Shown in pieces: positions 30,768-40,158 of a DNA stretch of 64,000 bases. The translations under genes and the position numbers were made by a program. Source of the DNA: an uncultured Methylophaga sp. (lineage in GTDB: Bacteria > Pseudomonadota > Gammaproteobacteria > Nitrosococcales > Methylophagaceae); the NCBI GenBank assembly GCA_913055695.1, contig CAJXKF010000006.1, positions 1-64,000 on the forward strand, read 5' to 3'. Every line of letters begins with the position of its first letter. Position 1 is the stretch's first letter. The notes under the pieces were generated by a model. That model saw nothing but the letters and a program-made list of their open reading frames with translations, did not search any database and was not told the DNA's origin.

Positions 30768-31805
30768 ATGCGCGTTTTAATCATCAAACTGACATCGATG
30801 GGCGACCTGATGCATGCTTTGCCGGCGCTCACGGATGCGGCAAAGATTTATCCGGATATCGAGTTTGACTGGGTCGTCGATAAAGCTTTTTCGGCGGTGC
30901 CTAAATGGCACCCCCGGGTCAGAAAAGTGATTACCACCTCTCACCGCAGCTGGCGCAAGAGTTGGCTAGGTAGTCTTAAACAAGGCGAACTGACCGGCTT
31001 TTACAAAGCGCTGAATGCAGACGACTATGATGTCGTCGTCGATATGCAGAACAACCTCAAAAGCGCACTGGTCAGTCTGCTCAGAAAAGGGCCGGTCTAT
31101 GGCCTGGACAAATACAGTTGCCGTGAAAAACCGGCCCATCTGGCCTATCGCTATCCAATCAATGTGAATCCCGGTCAGCACGCGGTAGAGCGTATGCGCC
31201 AGATCCTGGCAGCAGCGTTAGGTTATAGCGTGCCTGACACGGCGGCGGATTATGGTGTCGATCTCAAGCACTGCCAACTACCTCAACTGGACTTTAAACT
31301 CTCAAGGCCCTACCTGATGCTGGTGCATAACGCCAGCTGGCTGACCAAACTGTGGCCAGTCAAACACTGGCAGTCGCTGGTGCTGAAAGCCGCCGAAGCC
31401 GGTTATCAATGCCTGCTGCCCTGTGGCAACGATGAAGAATATCAGCGTGCCCGCCAGATCGCATCAGTCAGTGAAGAAGCCTATGCACTGCCCAGGTTGC
31501 CTCTAGATGAAGTTGCCGCCCTGATGCAGGGGTCGGAAGCGGTACTGGCCAGTGATACCGGCCTGGCGCATATGGCGGCTGTGCTGGATAAGCCGGCGAT
31601 TACGCTGTATGGCTCAACCGATACCCATCTCATCGGTACTTATGGTCAAGCGCAGCATCATCTGATTACCGGCATGACCTGTTCACCCTGTTACAAGCGC
31701 CGTTGTCCGCTGCCGGAGTCACAAAATGGCGAGCCTGTCTGCATGGCTGGGATGGAAGTTGACCAGGTCTGGCATAGACTCGAGAGCCTTTTACAAGCAC
31801 AATAA
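30768..31805 (+). CDS. waaC: Lipopolysaccharide heptosyltransferase I
   Basis: 'MRVLIIKLTSMGDLMHALPALTDA'; 'ASDTGLAHMAAVLDKPAITLYGSTD'. Confidence 0.93.
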   Translation: MRVLIIKLTSMGDLMHALPALTDAAKIYPDIEFDWVVDKAFSAVPKWHPRVRKVITTSHRSWRKSWLGSLKQGELTGFYKALNADDYDVVVDMQNNLKSALVSLLRKGPVYGLDKYSCREKPAHLAYRYPINVNPGQHAVERMRQILAAALGYSVPDTAADYGVDLKHCQLPQLDFKLSRPYLMLVHNASWLTKLWPVKHWQSLVLKAAEAGYQCLLPCGNDEEYQRARQIASVSEEAYALPRLPLDEVAALMQGSEAVLASDTGLAHMAAVLDKPAITLYGSTDTHLIGTYGQAQHHLITGMTCSPCYKRRCPLPESQNGEPVCMAGMEVDQVWHRLESLLQAQ

Positions 31806-31844
31806 CGCCATTATTGACTGGCAGCCGGCCCGACAAAATCTGAT

Positions 31845-33287
31845 ATGAAACATCCTTTTCCTGAATTTCATCTTGCCCGCGTCGCGGTGATTGGCGACCT
31901 GATGCTGGACCGTTTTTATTTCGGCAAAGCCAGCCGGATCTCACCGGAAGCGCCGGTGCCGGTGGTTAACGTGGATCGGCTTGAAGATCTGCCCGGTGGT
32001 GCCGGCAATGTGGCCATGAATATTGCCTCACTGGGTGCCAACTGCAATATCAGCGGCCTGACCGGTGAAGATGAGGCCGCTGCAGTGCTCAAGCAGCGCC
32101 TCAATGCGGTTGGCGTCAACTGTCTGTTTCACCAGACGACGGGAGCCGGCACCATTATCAAATCCCGGGTAATCAGCAGTCATCAGCAGCTTATCCGGCT
32201 GGATTTCGAAAAACGGTTTGAAGCGGCTTTGACCGACCAATTGCAAGGTCTGGTGGACAAGGTCACCGAAAAGGCGCAGGTGCTGGTGCTGTCGGATTAC
32301 AACAAGGGCACTTTATCCGATCCTCAATTTTGGATTACACAGGCCCGGCAGAAAAACATCCCTGTGCTGGTGGACCCCAAAGGCAGCGATTTCAACAAAT
32401 ATCGCGGCGCCGATCTGATGACGCCCAATATGAGCGAATTCGAAGCGGTGGCGGGGCCGGTTGTTTCTGAGCAGGACCTTATCAGCAAAGCCCAGACCCT
32501 GATTAAACAGCTCGATATCAAGGCGATTCTGATTACCCGCAGTGAACAGGGTATGACTCTGATCCGGGCCGATCAGCCCGAGTTTCATCTGCCTGCCATT
32601 GCCAAGGAAGTCGCTGATGTCACCGGTGCCGGCGATACTGTGATATCGACTCTGGCCTCAGCATTGGCAGCCGGTGCAGATCTGGAATATGCAGTTACAT
32701 TGGCTAATGTCGCGGCCAGTATTGTCGTGAGTAAACTCGGCACTTCTACCGTCAGTGGCCCCGAACTCAAAGCAGAATATGAGCGTCATCAGGGCGCTAA
32801 TGCCACTGATCACAGCTTCGCCGGTGCTGTCACCGTGGAACAGCTTAAAATCGCCGTCGATCAGGCCAAGCAGCGCGGTGAGAAAATCGTCTTCACCAAT
32901 GGCTGCTTCGATATTCTGCATGCAGGTCATGTGACTTATCTGCAGCAGGCCCGAAAGCTCGGTGACAGACTGGTGGTGGCCATCAATACCGACGAATCGG
33001 TGACCAAGCTGAAAGGGGAAGGACGGCCGATTAATACGGCAGAGCGTCGTTTGACCGTGCTGGCAGGTCTGGCCGATGTCGACTGGGTCACCTGTTTTCC
33101 GGGTGATACACCGGAAGAACTGTTACGCCTGATTCAACCCGATGTACTGGTCAAAGGCGGTGACTACGACAAAAAAGGCGTGGTTGGCTGGGAAATCGTC
33201 GAAGGCTATGGCGGTGAAGTGAAAGTGATGGGGCTGGTCGAAAACTGCTCCACCACAGCGATTGTGAATAAAATCAATCAGAAATAA
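31845..33287 (+). CDS. hldE: Bifunctional heptose-7-phosphate kinase / heptose-1-phosphate adenylyltransferase
   Basis: 'VIGDLMLDRFYFGKASRISPEAPVPVV' kinase; 'FTNGCFDILHAGHVTYLQQARKLGD' nucleotidyltransferase. Confidence 0.97.
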   Translation: MKHPFPEFHLARVAVIGDLMLDRFYFGKASRISPEAPVPVVNVDRLEDLPGGAGNVAMNIASLGANCNISGLTGEDEAAAVLKQRLNAVGVNCLFHQTTGAGTIIKSRVISSHQQLIRLDFEKRFEAALTDQLQGLVDKVTEKAQVLVLSDYNKGTLSDPQFWITQARQKNIPVLVDPKGSDFNKYRGADLMTPNMSEFEAVAGPVVSEQDLISKAQTLIKQLDIKAILITRSEQGMTLIRADQPEFHLPAIAKEVADVTGAGDTVISTLASALAAGADLEYAVTLANVAASIVVSKLGTSTVSGPELKAEYERHQGANATDHSFAGAVTVEQLKIAVDQAKQRGEKIVFTNGCFDILHAGHVTYLQQARKLGDRLVVAINTDESVTKLKGEGRPINTAERRLTVLAGLADVDWVTCFPGDTPEELLRLIQPDVLVKGGDYDKKGVVGWEIVEGYGGEVKVMGLVENCSTTAIVNKINQK

Positions 33288-33291
33288 AGCC

Positions 33292-33476
33292 AACCGCAGA
33301 GGCACAGAGTGCACAGAGTTATTGAATATTCTGTTGCCTGTCCCAAGTTGCGCTGAGCCAAGACGATACCTTTCGGGCCTCTTTTTAAAGGCTCAGTATG
33401 GTTTCAGTAATCTAAAACTCTTATAAAAACCAAACAATACTGGTTTTCTTTGTGCCCTCAGTGCCTCTGTGGTTAA
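33292..33476. repeat. About 185 bp element with terminal inverted repeats
   Basis: Left end aaccgcagaggcacagagtgcacagag; right end reverse complement ttaaccacagaggcactgagggcacaaag; 23 of 27 positions match by hand. Confidence 0.8.
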
Positions 33477-34285
33477 GTCTTCTTCAGTGCTGAGAGCGCT
33501 TTAGCCACATTATCTTCAAGGTGTGTCGGGTTAATGGTGCCGATAATCACGCTGCTGACGGCGGACTCATGGAAGATAAAATCAAAATTCGCCTGCACAA
33601 TATCGGTCTTGTCCATGCCATGCGCCAAATGACCGCTGCCCAGCGCTTTTTTGATAAAAATGCCTTTGTTGTTTTGAGCAGCTTTATCCATTACCGCCTG
33701 TTCTTGCTGGTATTCCAGGTTATGCATCACCATCGCCAGGTCCGACTGTTCCAAGGCCAGCAGGCCGCCTTCGACCGTCTTGGTGGACATCCCTATAGCG
33801 CGAATCAGGCCGCGCTGTTTTAAGGTATTAAGGGTATCCAGTGCGCCTTCCTGCTCGATCACCTGTTTGTCATTACCGTCAGAATGAATAAGAACGATAT
33901 CCATTACATCACGACGGAGCGCTCTGAGACTGTTTTCGACGCTGCGGGAAATCGATTCCGGGCTGAAGTCATAGCGCGACTCGCCAGTCGCCGGGTCGAA
34001 ATACTCGCCCGCTTTGGTCGCAATGATCCAGTCATGCGGAACTTGGGGCAGAAGCTGTCCCAGTCGAGTTTCGCTGTTGCCATAGGCGGGCGCCGTATCA
34101 ATCAGATTGATACCCAGATCCCAGGCGAGGGCCAGCAGATTGAGCGCCTCTTTATCATCGGGAATTTTAAAACCGGTCGGATACTTCACCGCTTTGTCCC
34201 GTCCCAGCTTCACGGTGCCAAGGCCCAGTGGAGAGACGGCTACGCCGGTAGCTGCGATTTCTCTGCGCTCAGTCAGTCTGTTCAT
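33473..34285 (-). CDS. Aldo/keto reductase
   Basis: 'LGLGTVKLGRDKAVKYP', 'GINLIDTAPAYGNSETRLGQLL'. Confidence 0.9.
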   Translation of the reverse strand: MNRLTERREIAATGVAVSPLGLGTVKLGRDKAVKYPTGFKIPDDKEALNLLALAWDLGINLIDTAPAYGNSETRLGQLLPQVPHDWIIATKAGEYFDPATGESRYDFSPESISRSVENSLRALRRDVMDIVLIHSDGNDKQVIEQEGALDTLNTLKQRGLIRAIGMSTKTVEGGLLALEQSDLAMVMHNLEYQQEQAVMDKAAQNNKGIFIKKALGSGHLAHGMDKTDIVQANFDFIFHESAVSSVIIGTINPTHLEDNVAKALSALKKT

Positions 34286-35478
34286 GCAAATGCCCTGTCC
34301 CAGAGCGGTGCCGCAATGCCAGGATGGGGAAAGTCCGGATTATGGTGCTCGCCGGCTGTCAGATTGGCTGATTCCAAAGCAGCCAGCATCTGATCGGCCA
34401 GATCCGGTGCCAGTGCGAGTTTGGTCGGCCAGCAGACATGCAGGTTATCGCGACTGCTGATAAAAGCTTTGTCCGGACGGGTCAGGCTGGATTGTTTAGG
34501 TTCGGCACGATTGACCGGGTGGGTCGCCCATTCCAGTTCCGGCAGGCTGACCCAAGGCAGAATGTCGGCCAGCAATTCTCTGGCTTCAGCGACCAGCGCT
34601 TCATGGCTTTTATTGACGCCCTCCTCGGCAATATTACCGCCGATATACCAGACCACATTACCGTCTTTGTCTTTATGACTGGAGATGGTCGCGATAGGCT
34701 TGGAACCGCTACCCAGGCTATGGGCATAAATCAGCGGTAAGGAATTTTGTAAGTCCTTACTTTTGCACAGGACCATCTGTAGTGGCCGGCGCTGCATTTG
34801 CGGTTGGACTTGAGATAAGCCCTGCAACAGTTTTTCATTGCCCTCGCCGGCGGTCAGTACAAACTGCTGCGCCCGTATTTCATACTCATCGCCGATGGTT
34901 AGTGTCGATATGGGGCCGGAGGATGGCTGCCATTGATAGTCCGCATTTCCGGGCACCGCCAGCATACGCTGCTGCCAGGGGTTTATCAGTTCATCAATCA
35001 GGCTGACGACGTCCAGTACCGGTTCATCCAGCTGATACAGAGCGCCTTTGAAGGCTTTGTCAGCGAAGATGGCGGGACGCTGTTCTTTTTTGACCGGCTG
35101 CATGCGGCTTCGCAAAGCTTTGCTGGCGAAAAAAGACACCATCTTTGAGGACAGGCGATCCTTGGACCAGAGCAGTTGATGCTCGGTGAGTTTTCTGACG
35201 CCGGATAAGTCGATTTCACCCTGTCCATCAAGGCAGGCTTTCCAGCGTGCCGGCATGCTGCTGATGACTTGGGCGGCCTTGGACAGAATGCCATTGAGTG
35301 CGTACTTACTGCCGCCGTGAATAATGCCCTGCGAACTCAGGGTTTGGCCGCGGCCGATTTCACCGTTCTCCAGCAGCAGGGCATGAAAACCGAGATCATT
35401 AAGCCGGCGATGCAGCCAAAGACCGGCAATGCCGGCCCCGATAATCACGACGTCGGTGGTGAGTTCTTGTCGACTCAT
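34282..35478 (-). CDS. FAD-dependent oxidoreductase (DAO family)
   Basis: 'DVVIIGAGIAGLWLHRRLNDLGFHALLLENGEIGRGQTLSSQGIIHGG'. Confidence 0.88.
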   Translation of the reverse strand: MSRQELTTDVVIIGAGIAGLWLHRRLNDLGFHALLLENGEIGRGQTLSSQGIIHGGSKYALNGILSKAAQVISSMPARWKACLDGQGEIDLSGVRKLTEHQLLWSKDRLSSKMVSFFASKALRSRMQPVKKEQRPAIFADKAFKGALYQLDEPVLDVVSLIDELINPWQQRMLAVPGNADYQWQPSSGPISTLTIGDEYEIRAQQFVLTAGEGNEKLLQGLSQVQPQMQRRPLQMVLCKSKDLQNSLPLIYAHSLGSGSKPIATISSHKDKDGNVVWYIGGNIAEEGVNKSHEALVAEARELLADILPWVSLPELEWATHPVNRAEPKQSSLTRPDKAFISSRDNLHVCWPTKLALAPDLADQMLAALESANLTAGEHHNPDFPHPGIAAPLWDRAFA

Positions 35479-36038
35479 GAATCAGCGAGGGCCTCGTCAA
35501 GCGCTTCGCATAACCAGTGACCTATCAGGATATGGCCTTCCTGAACGCGGGCGGTTTCTTTGCTGGGCACGCAGATGCAAGCATCGGCGATGGTTTTGAG
35601 TTTGCCACCCTCATCGCCGGTGAAGGCACAGCTCCAGATATCGTTCTGTTGCGCGGTTTTGATGCCATTAATCACATTGGCGCTGTTGCCGGAGGTCGAC
35701 AGACCAATCGCAATATCACCGGGTTTGCCCAGCCCTTCGATTTGCCGGTCAAAGACGGTGTCAAAACTGTAGTCGTTACTATGCGCCGTGAGGATCGAGG
35801 TATCTGTGGTCAGGGCGATGGCGCCATAGGCTTTACGGTCACGTTGATAGCGCACAATAAATTCCGCGGCCAGATGCTGAGCATCCGAGGCGCTGCCGCC
35901 ATTACCGAAAAACAGCACTTTATTGCCGGCCAGCAAACAGTCTTTTACACGTAACATCAGGTCGTTGACCTGAGGTTCCAGGTCGAACAGACCCTTGATC
36001 ATATCCTGATGACGTTGAATGGTGGCTTTGAATGACAC
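35475..36038 (-). CDS. gmhA: Phosphoheptose isomerase (SIS domain)
   Basis: 'KVLFFGNGGSASDAQHLAAEFIVRYQRDR', 'LSTSGNSANVINGIKTA'. Confidence 0.92.
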   Translation of the reverse strand: MSFKATIQRHQDMIKGLFDLEPQVNDLMLRVKDCLLAGNKVLFFGNGGSASDAQHLAAEFIVRYQRDRKAYGAIALTTDTSILTAHSNDYSFDTVFDRQIEGLGKPGDIAIGLSTSGNSANVINGIKTAQQNDIWSCAFTGDEGGKLKTIADACICVPSKETARVQEGHILIGHWLCEALDEALADS

Positions 36039-36185
36039 GGCTTACCTCTATATCTGTCAGGTGGTACTATTGCGTCTGTTTGTGGACCGCAATCTGGCTA
36101 GTTATAAGACAGACTCATTTTAGAGTAATGCGGTTCAAGTTGTTAGTGTCTGCTCTGCTTTTTTCAACCGGAGATCATCATCACC

Positions 36186-37277
36186 ATGCAGTTAGCCTTT
36201 GCCATCACGGAGTTCTTTCCCTACGGTGGCGCGCAGCGGGATTTTTTTGCTGTTGTGACTGAGATGGCCAAGCGAGGGCATCAGATTTCGGTGATCACGC
36301 TGAAATGGCATGGCGACATCAATAAGGACTGGACACTGTATGAGCTGGGTAAAAGCCAGTCGACCAATCATGGTCGCATCAGGGCCTTATCCGACTGTGT
36401 TGTCTCTTTGAAAAAGCAGAACTTGTTTGACGCGATTATCGGTTTCACCAAGCTTGCTGGACTGGATGTCTATTTTGCTGCCGATCCCTGCTTTACCGCC
36501 AATCGTTTTAAAGGTCTGAACAAACTACTACCGCGTTATCGCACCTACGCCGGCATTGAGAAGGACTTATTCACTAATCCCAAGCTCAAGGCTTTTTTCC
36601 TGACCGAACATCAAAGGCAGCAATACCAGCAAAGCTTTGATCTCAAGCAGGAAAATCAGACCTTGCTGCCGGTCAGTGTCGAAGAGAAATTTCATTTCAC
36701 CCAGGCACGATTGGAAGCAGGCCGTGATTGGCGCCAGCAAATGCAGCAAGCGGAGAACCGGATATTATTGTTGTTTGTGGCCGCAGACTTCAACACCAAG
36801 GGACTTGATCGTCTGATTGAGGCCCTATCAGCCTTAAGCTTTGTCGCACGCAGCCAGTTCGAATTATGGATTGTCGGCAATGGCAAGCAGGCAAACTATG
36901 AGCGCAGCCTGAAGCAACTGACCGGACTGAACTATCGCTTCTGGGGCGGACAGACCGAACTGGCGCCATTTTATTTTGCCGCGGACTTACTGGTGCATCC
37001 TGCGCGAAAAGAAGCAGCGGGTATGGTACTGGCGGAAGCGGCAGCCGCAAGACTGCCGATGCTTATCAGCAATATCTGCGGTTATGGTTTTCTGGCCGAG
37101 CAGTCGTCTTTATCACGCATCGTGGATGAAAAAAACTGCACCAAAGAATTGACACAGGCTCTCACTGATTACAGTAAACAGCCGGAAGCCTTGCCCAGAA
37201 CTGAGGCTAACCCTTTGGTTTCAGCTGAGTCACGGGCGGTATTCTGCGCTGACAACATTGAAGCCTGGTGCCAGTGA
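36186..37277 (+). CDS. LPS core glycosyltransferase, WaaG-like (GT4)
   Basis: 'FPYGGAQRDFFAVVTEMAKRGHQISVITLKW'; 'DLLVHPARKEAAGMVLAEAAAARLPMLISNICGYG'. Confidence 0.88.
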   Translation: MQLAFAITEFFPYGGAQRDFFAVVTEMAKRGHQISVITLKWHGDINKDWTLYELGKSQSTNHGRIRALSDCVVSLKKQNLFDAIIGFTKLAGLDVYFAADPCFTANRFKGLNKLLPRYRTYAGIEKDLFTNPKLKAFFLTEHQRQQYQQSFDLKQENQTLLPVSVEEKFHFTQARLEAGRDWRQQMQQAENRILLLFVAADFNTKGLDRLIEALSALSFVARSQFELWIVGNGKQANYERSLKQLTGLNYRFWGGQTELAPFYFAADLLVHPARKEAAGMVLAEAAAARLPMLISNICGYGFLAEQSSLSRIVDEKNCTKELTQALTDYSKQPEALPRTEANPLVSAESRAVFCADNIEAWCQ

Positions 37278-38095
37278 TGAAAAGTCACTTTTACCTTCGC
37301 AAAGAACTGGCCGAGGCCTGGCAGGATAAAGACGTGTTCAGTTTGCTCAAGACGCTGCCGGGTGAGGTGTTTCGCGATAAGGAAGGCCGGCGAACAATGC
37401 GGTTTGAGAAAGCGGGACAGCGTTACTTTCTCAAATATCATGCTGGCGTAGGCTGGGCAGAAATCATTAAGAATCTGTTTCAGTTCAGAATGCCGATTAT
37501 CAGTGCCCGCAATGAATGGCAGGCGATAAAACGCCTGCATGAGTTGGGCATCGGTACGATGACGCTGGCGGGATATGGAGAGCGCGGCTTAAATCCAGCA
37601 AGGCGTGAATCCTTTGTGATCACCGATGAACTCACCGACACCATGAGCCTGGAACATGTCGGACTCCAATGGCAGGAGCGTAAGCCCCGTTTCAGCACCA
37701 AGCAGAACCTGATTCGCAAACTGGCAGAGATGAGCCGGAAGATGCACCAGGCCGGCATTAATCACCGTGACTATTATCTTTGCCATGTCCTTTTAACAGA
37801 GGATTTTGCTGAGCATAATCAAATCACTGCAGCTACAGCGCTGTATCTGATTGATTTGCATCGTACTCAAATCCGGCGACGGGTGCCTGAACGCTGGCTG
37901 GTGAAAGATCTGGGCTCACTCTATTTCTCAGCGCATGAAGTCAAACTCAGTCAGCGCGATAAGTTTCGTTTTATTCAGCATTATTCCGGCCTCACCTTGC
38001 GACAGGCCTTGAATCAACAAGGTGATTTCTGGCGAAAAGTGGAAACACGGGCGCAAGTGCTGTTGGAAAAATGGCACAGGCACAATCCGTCATGA
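37277..38095 (+). CDS. LPS heptose kinase, WaaP-like
   Basis: 'GINHRDYYLCHVLL' and 'LYLIDLHRTQIRRRVPERWLVKDLGSLYFSA'; start overlaps the waaG-like stop (TGATG). Confidence 0.9.
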   Translation: MKSHFYLRKELAEAWQDKDVFSLLKTLPGEVFRDKEGRRTMRFEKAGQRYFLKYHAGVGWAEIIKNLFQFRMPIISARNEWQAIKRLHELGIGTMTLAGYGERGLNPARRESFVITDELTDTMSLEHVGLQWQERKPRFSTKQNLIRKLAEMSRKMHQAGINHRDYYLCHVLLTEDFAEHNQITAATALYLIDLHRTQIRRRVPERWLVKDLGSLYFSAHEVKLSQRDKFRFIQHYSGLTLRQALNQQGDFWRKVETRAQVLLEKWHRHNPS

Positions 38096-39495
38096 ATGAC
38101 CCAGTGAAGCAGTTTCTGGCAGGTAAACAAGTCCCTGAGGGATTTGTACTGGAAATGGAGGGTGAGCAGTACCACTGTGAACAAATACTGCGCTGGCTAC
38201 CGGGTAGAAGATTAGTCGTCAGAGCCTTGCATAATGGTGACCCCTTATTACTGAAACTGTTTGTCCCCAATAAAAAAGGCTGGCGTGAACTGTCGCGGGA
38301 ACAGCATGGCTATAAAGCCTGCAAAGCTGCCGGTGTTGCCGTTCCGGCAGAAAAGCTTATCAGTGATGATTTTGCCGGTTGTCTCGCTGTGGCTTATGAA
38401 TTTATCGCCGAGGCCAGTCCCTTCAATCTCGAAAGTATGAATCAGGCGCAGATGGTCCCGGCGTTGCTACAGCTGATGGTGCGTTGTCATCAGGCAGGGA
38501 TTTATCAGCATGATATTCACACCGATAATATACTGATGAGCCCGCACGGACTGTTTCTGATCGATCTGGCTTCTGTCAGAGGCATGCCGGGTCAACCATT
38601 GAGCACCAAAAAAAGCCTTGCCAATCTTGCCAGGCTGATCGCTCAATTTGTGCCGGATCAGCAGCAACTGATCCTGAAAAAGCTCAATCTGTATTATCAG
38701 GCCAGGGGCTGGCTGTATGGAAAGACTGAGCGGGAAAATTTTAAATCCCTTCTCAACAAAGCCTGGCAGAAACGTAAACAAACCTACCTCAGCAAATGTT
38801 TCCGGGCCTGCACGATGACAGCTTATTTTAAAGATAAGCGGCTGGAATATGCATTCAACCGTTCTTTTTTCAAACAAATTGGCGAACAGACCATCCGGGA
38901 TATTGATGCCTTTGTCGAGCAGGGCAAAAGGCTGAAAGACGGTAACAGTGCGACCGTAGTCATGACGGAAATGGCCGGTCGCAAGGTGGTGATCAAACGT
39001 TACAACATCAAATCCTACTGGCACTTCCTTAGACGCTGCTGGCGGCCTAGCCGTGCTGCCAATGCCTGGCGGCAAGGTAATCTTTTGCAATTACTGGGTA
39101 TCGCTACCCCACAAGTACTAGGCTTTGTGGAGAAGCGTCTGGGACCTTTCAGGAAGCAGGCTTATCTGCTTACTGCCTATGTCGACCACGCCAGCGAACT
39201 TGCTTCTGTATACGAACATCAAGCGCCCAAAGAGTCGGAACTGAGACAAATAAAACGGATGTTCAAGTTGATGCGGGATTATCAACTCAGCCATGGAGAT
39301 TTGAAAGCCAGTAATCTGATGCTGACTGACAACGGGCAACTGGAAATTATTGATCTAGATGCAATGCAGGAGCACCGCTATGAATGGTCCTTCCGACGAG
39401 CATTCAACCGGGATCTAAAGCGTTTTCTAAAAAACTGGGATAATAAACCGCTTCAGTCCAGGCTGAGGGATTATCTCGGACTCAAATCAAACTGA
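38092..39495 (+). CDS. Tandem LPS kinase-like protein with two kinase domains
   Basis: Two catalytic/metal motifs: 'GIYQHDIHTDNILMSPHGLFLIDLASV' and 'YQLSHGDLKASNLMLTDNGQLEIIDLDAM'; ATGA overlap with the previous gene. Confidence 0.85.
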   Translation: MNDPVKQFLAGKQVPEGFVLEMEGEQYHCEQILRWLPGRRLVVRALHNGDPLLLKLFVPNKKGWRELSREQHGYKACKAAGVAVPAEKLISDDFAGCLAVAYEFIAEASPFNLESMNQAQMVPALLQLMVRCHQAGIYQHDIHTDNILMSPHGLFLIDLASVRGMPGQPLSTKKSLANLARLIAQFVPDQQQLILKKLNLYYQARGWLYGKTERENFKSLLNKAWQKRKQTYLSKCFRACTMTAYFKDKRLEYAFNRSFFKQIGEQTIRDIDAFVEQGKRLKDGNSATVVMTEMAGRKVVIKRYNIKSYWHFLRRCWRPSRAANAWRQGNLLQLLGIATPQVLGFVEKRLGPFRKQAYLLTAYVDHASELASVYEHQAPKESELRQIKRMFKLMRDYQLSHGDLKASNLMLTDNGQLEIIDLDAMQEHRYEWSFRRAFNRDLKRFLKNWDNKPLQSRLRDYLGLKSN

Positions 39496-40158
39496 TTAAT
39501 CCAGCAGCCCATGCACTTTGGCATAGATGTGCCGCGCCAGTTCGAAATCTTCGTGATAATCGATGTCCACAACCATGGCATCAGTCTCAAAAAGATAAGG
39601 ATTGACGCCAATGTGGTAGTGAAATTTATTAACCGTCTCGCGCTTCAGAATAAACAGGCTCCACAGCACGGAATATTGTTTTGGAAGATCTTGTGAGACT
39701 TTATGCCAATAGCCAAAAGCATAATTAACGGGATTTCCTTTCTCATCCAGCAGATGACCTTTGAAAGGTTTGACCGCGACCAGAGAGTCATAATCATCAC
39801 GGACTTTTTTCCATTCTTCCAATGCTTCCTTAAAATGATGAAACAGTGGGGAAGTAACTTGAATCCACATAATGTCATCATCACCGGGAATCGGATCAGT
39901 CAGGGCTTTAACCAGATCCGGCTGATAAACCTTATTCCCCGTCAGTGATTCATCGCGCAACAAAAAGTTAAAACCATACTTGTCACACAGGTCTTTTACT
40001 TCCGGACTTTCGGAAGAGACATATACATTTTCTGGCTTTTCAAACTCGAGAATCTGTTTGGCTTTAATGTCAAATAATGAATCATCCCCATGAAAGGGTC
40101 TGATATTTTTACGCGGAATACGGGTTGAGCAGGTTTGTAACGGGATGATGATTTTCAT
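39496..40158 (-). CDS. CMP-sugar synthetase-like (acylneuraminate cytidylyltransferase family) protein
   Basis: 'IIIPLQTCSTRIPRKNIRPFHGDDSLFDIKAKQIL' and C-terminal 'MVVDIDYHEDFELARHI'. Confidence 0.75.
   Translation of the reverse strand: MKIIIPLQTCSTRIPRKNIRPFHGDDSLFDIKAKQILEFEKPENVYVSSESPEVKDLCDKYGFNFLLRDESLTGNKVYQPDLVKALTDPIPGDDDIMWIQVTSPLFHHFKEALEEWKKVRDDYDSLVAVKPFKGHLLDEKGNPVNYAFGYWHKVSQDLPKQYSVLWSLFILKRETVNKFHYHIGVNPYLFETDAMVVDIDYHEDFELARHIYAKVHGLLD

Noticed and set aside
33427-33447. aaaacca-aacaatac-tggtttt hairpin as a stand-alone terminator for hldE
   Set aside because: Plausible but short, AT-rich stem without a clean T-run; it lies inside the TIR element so it is treated there.
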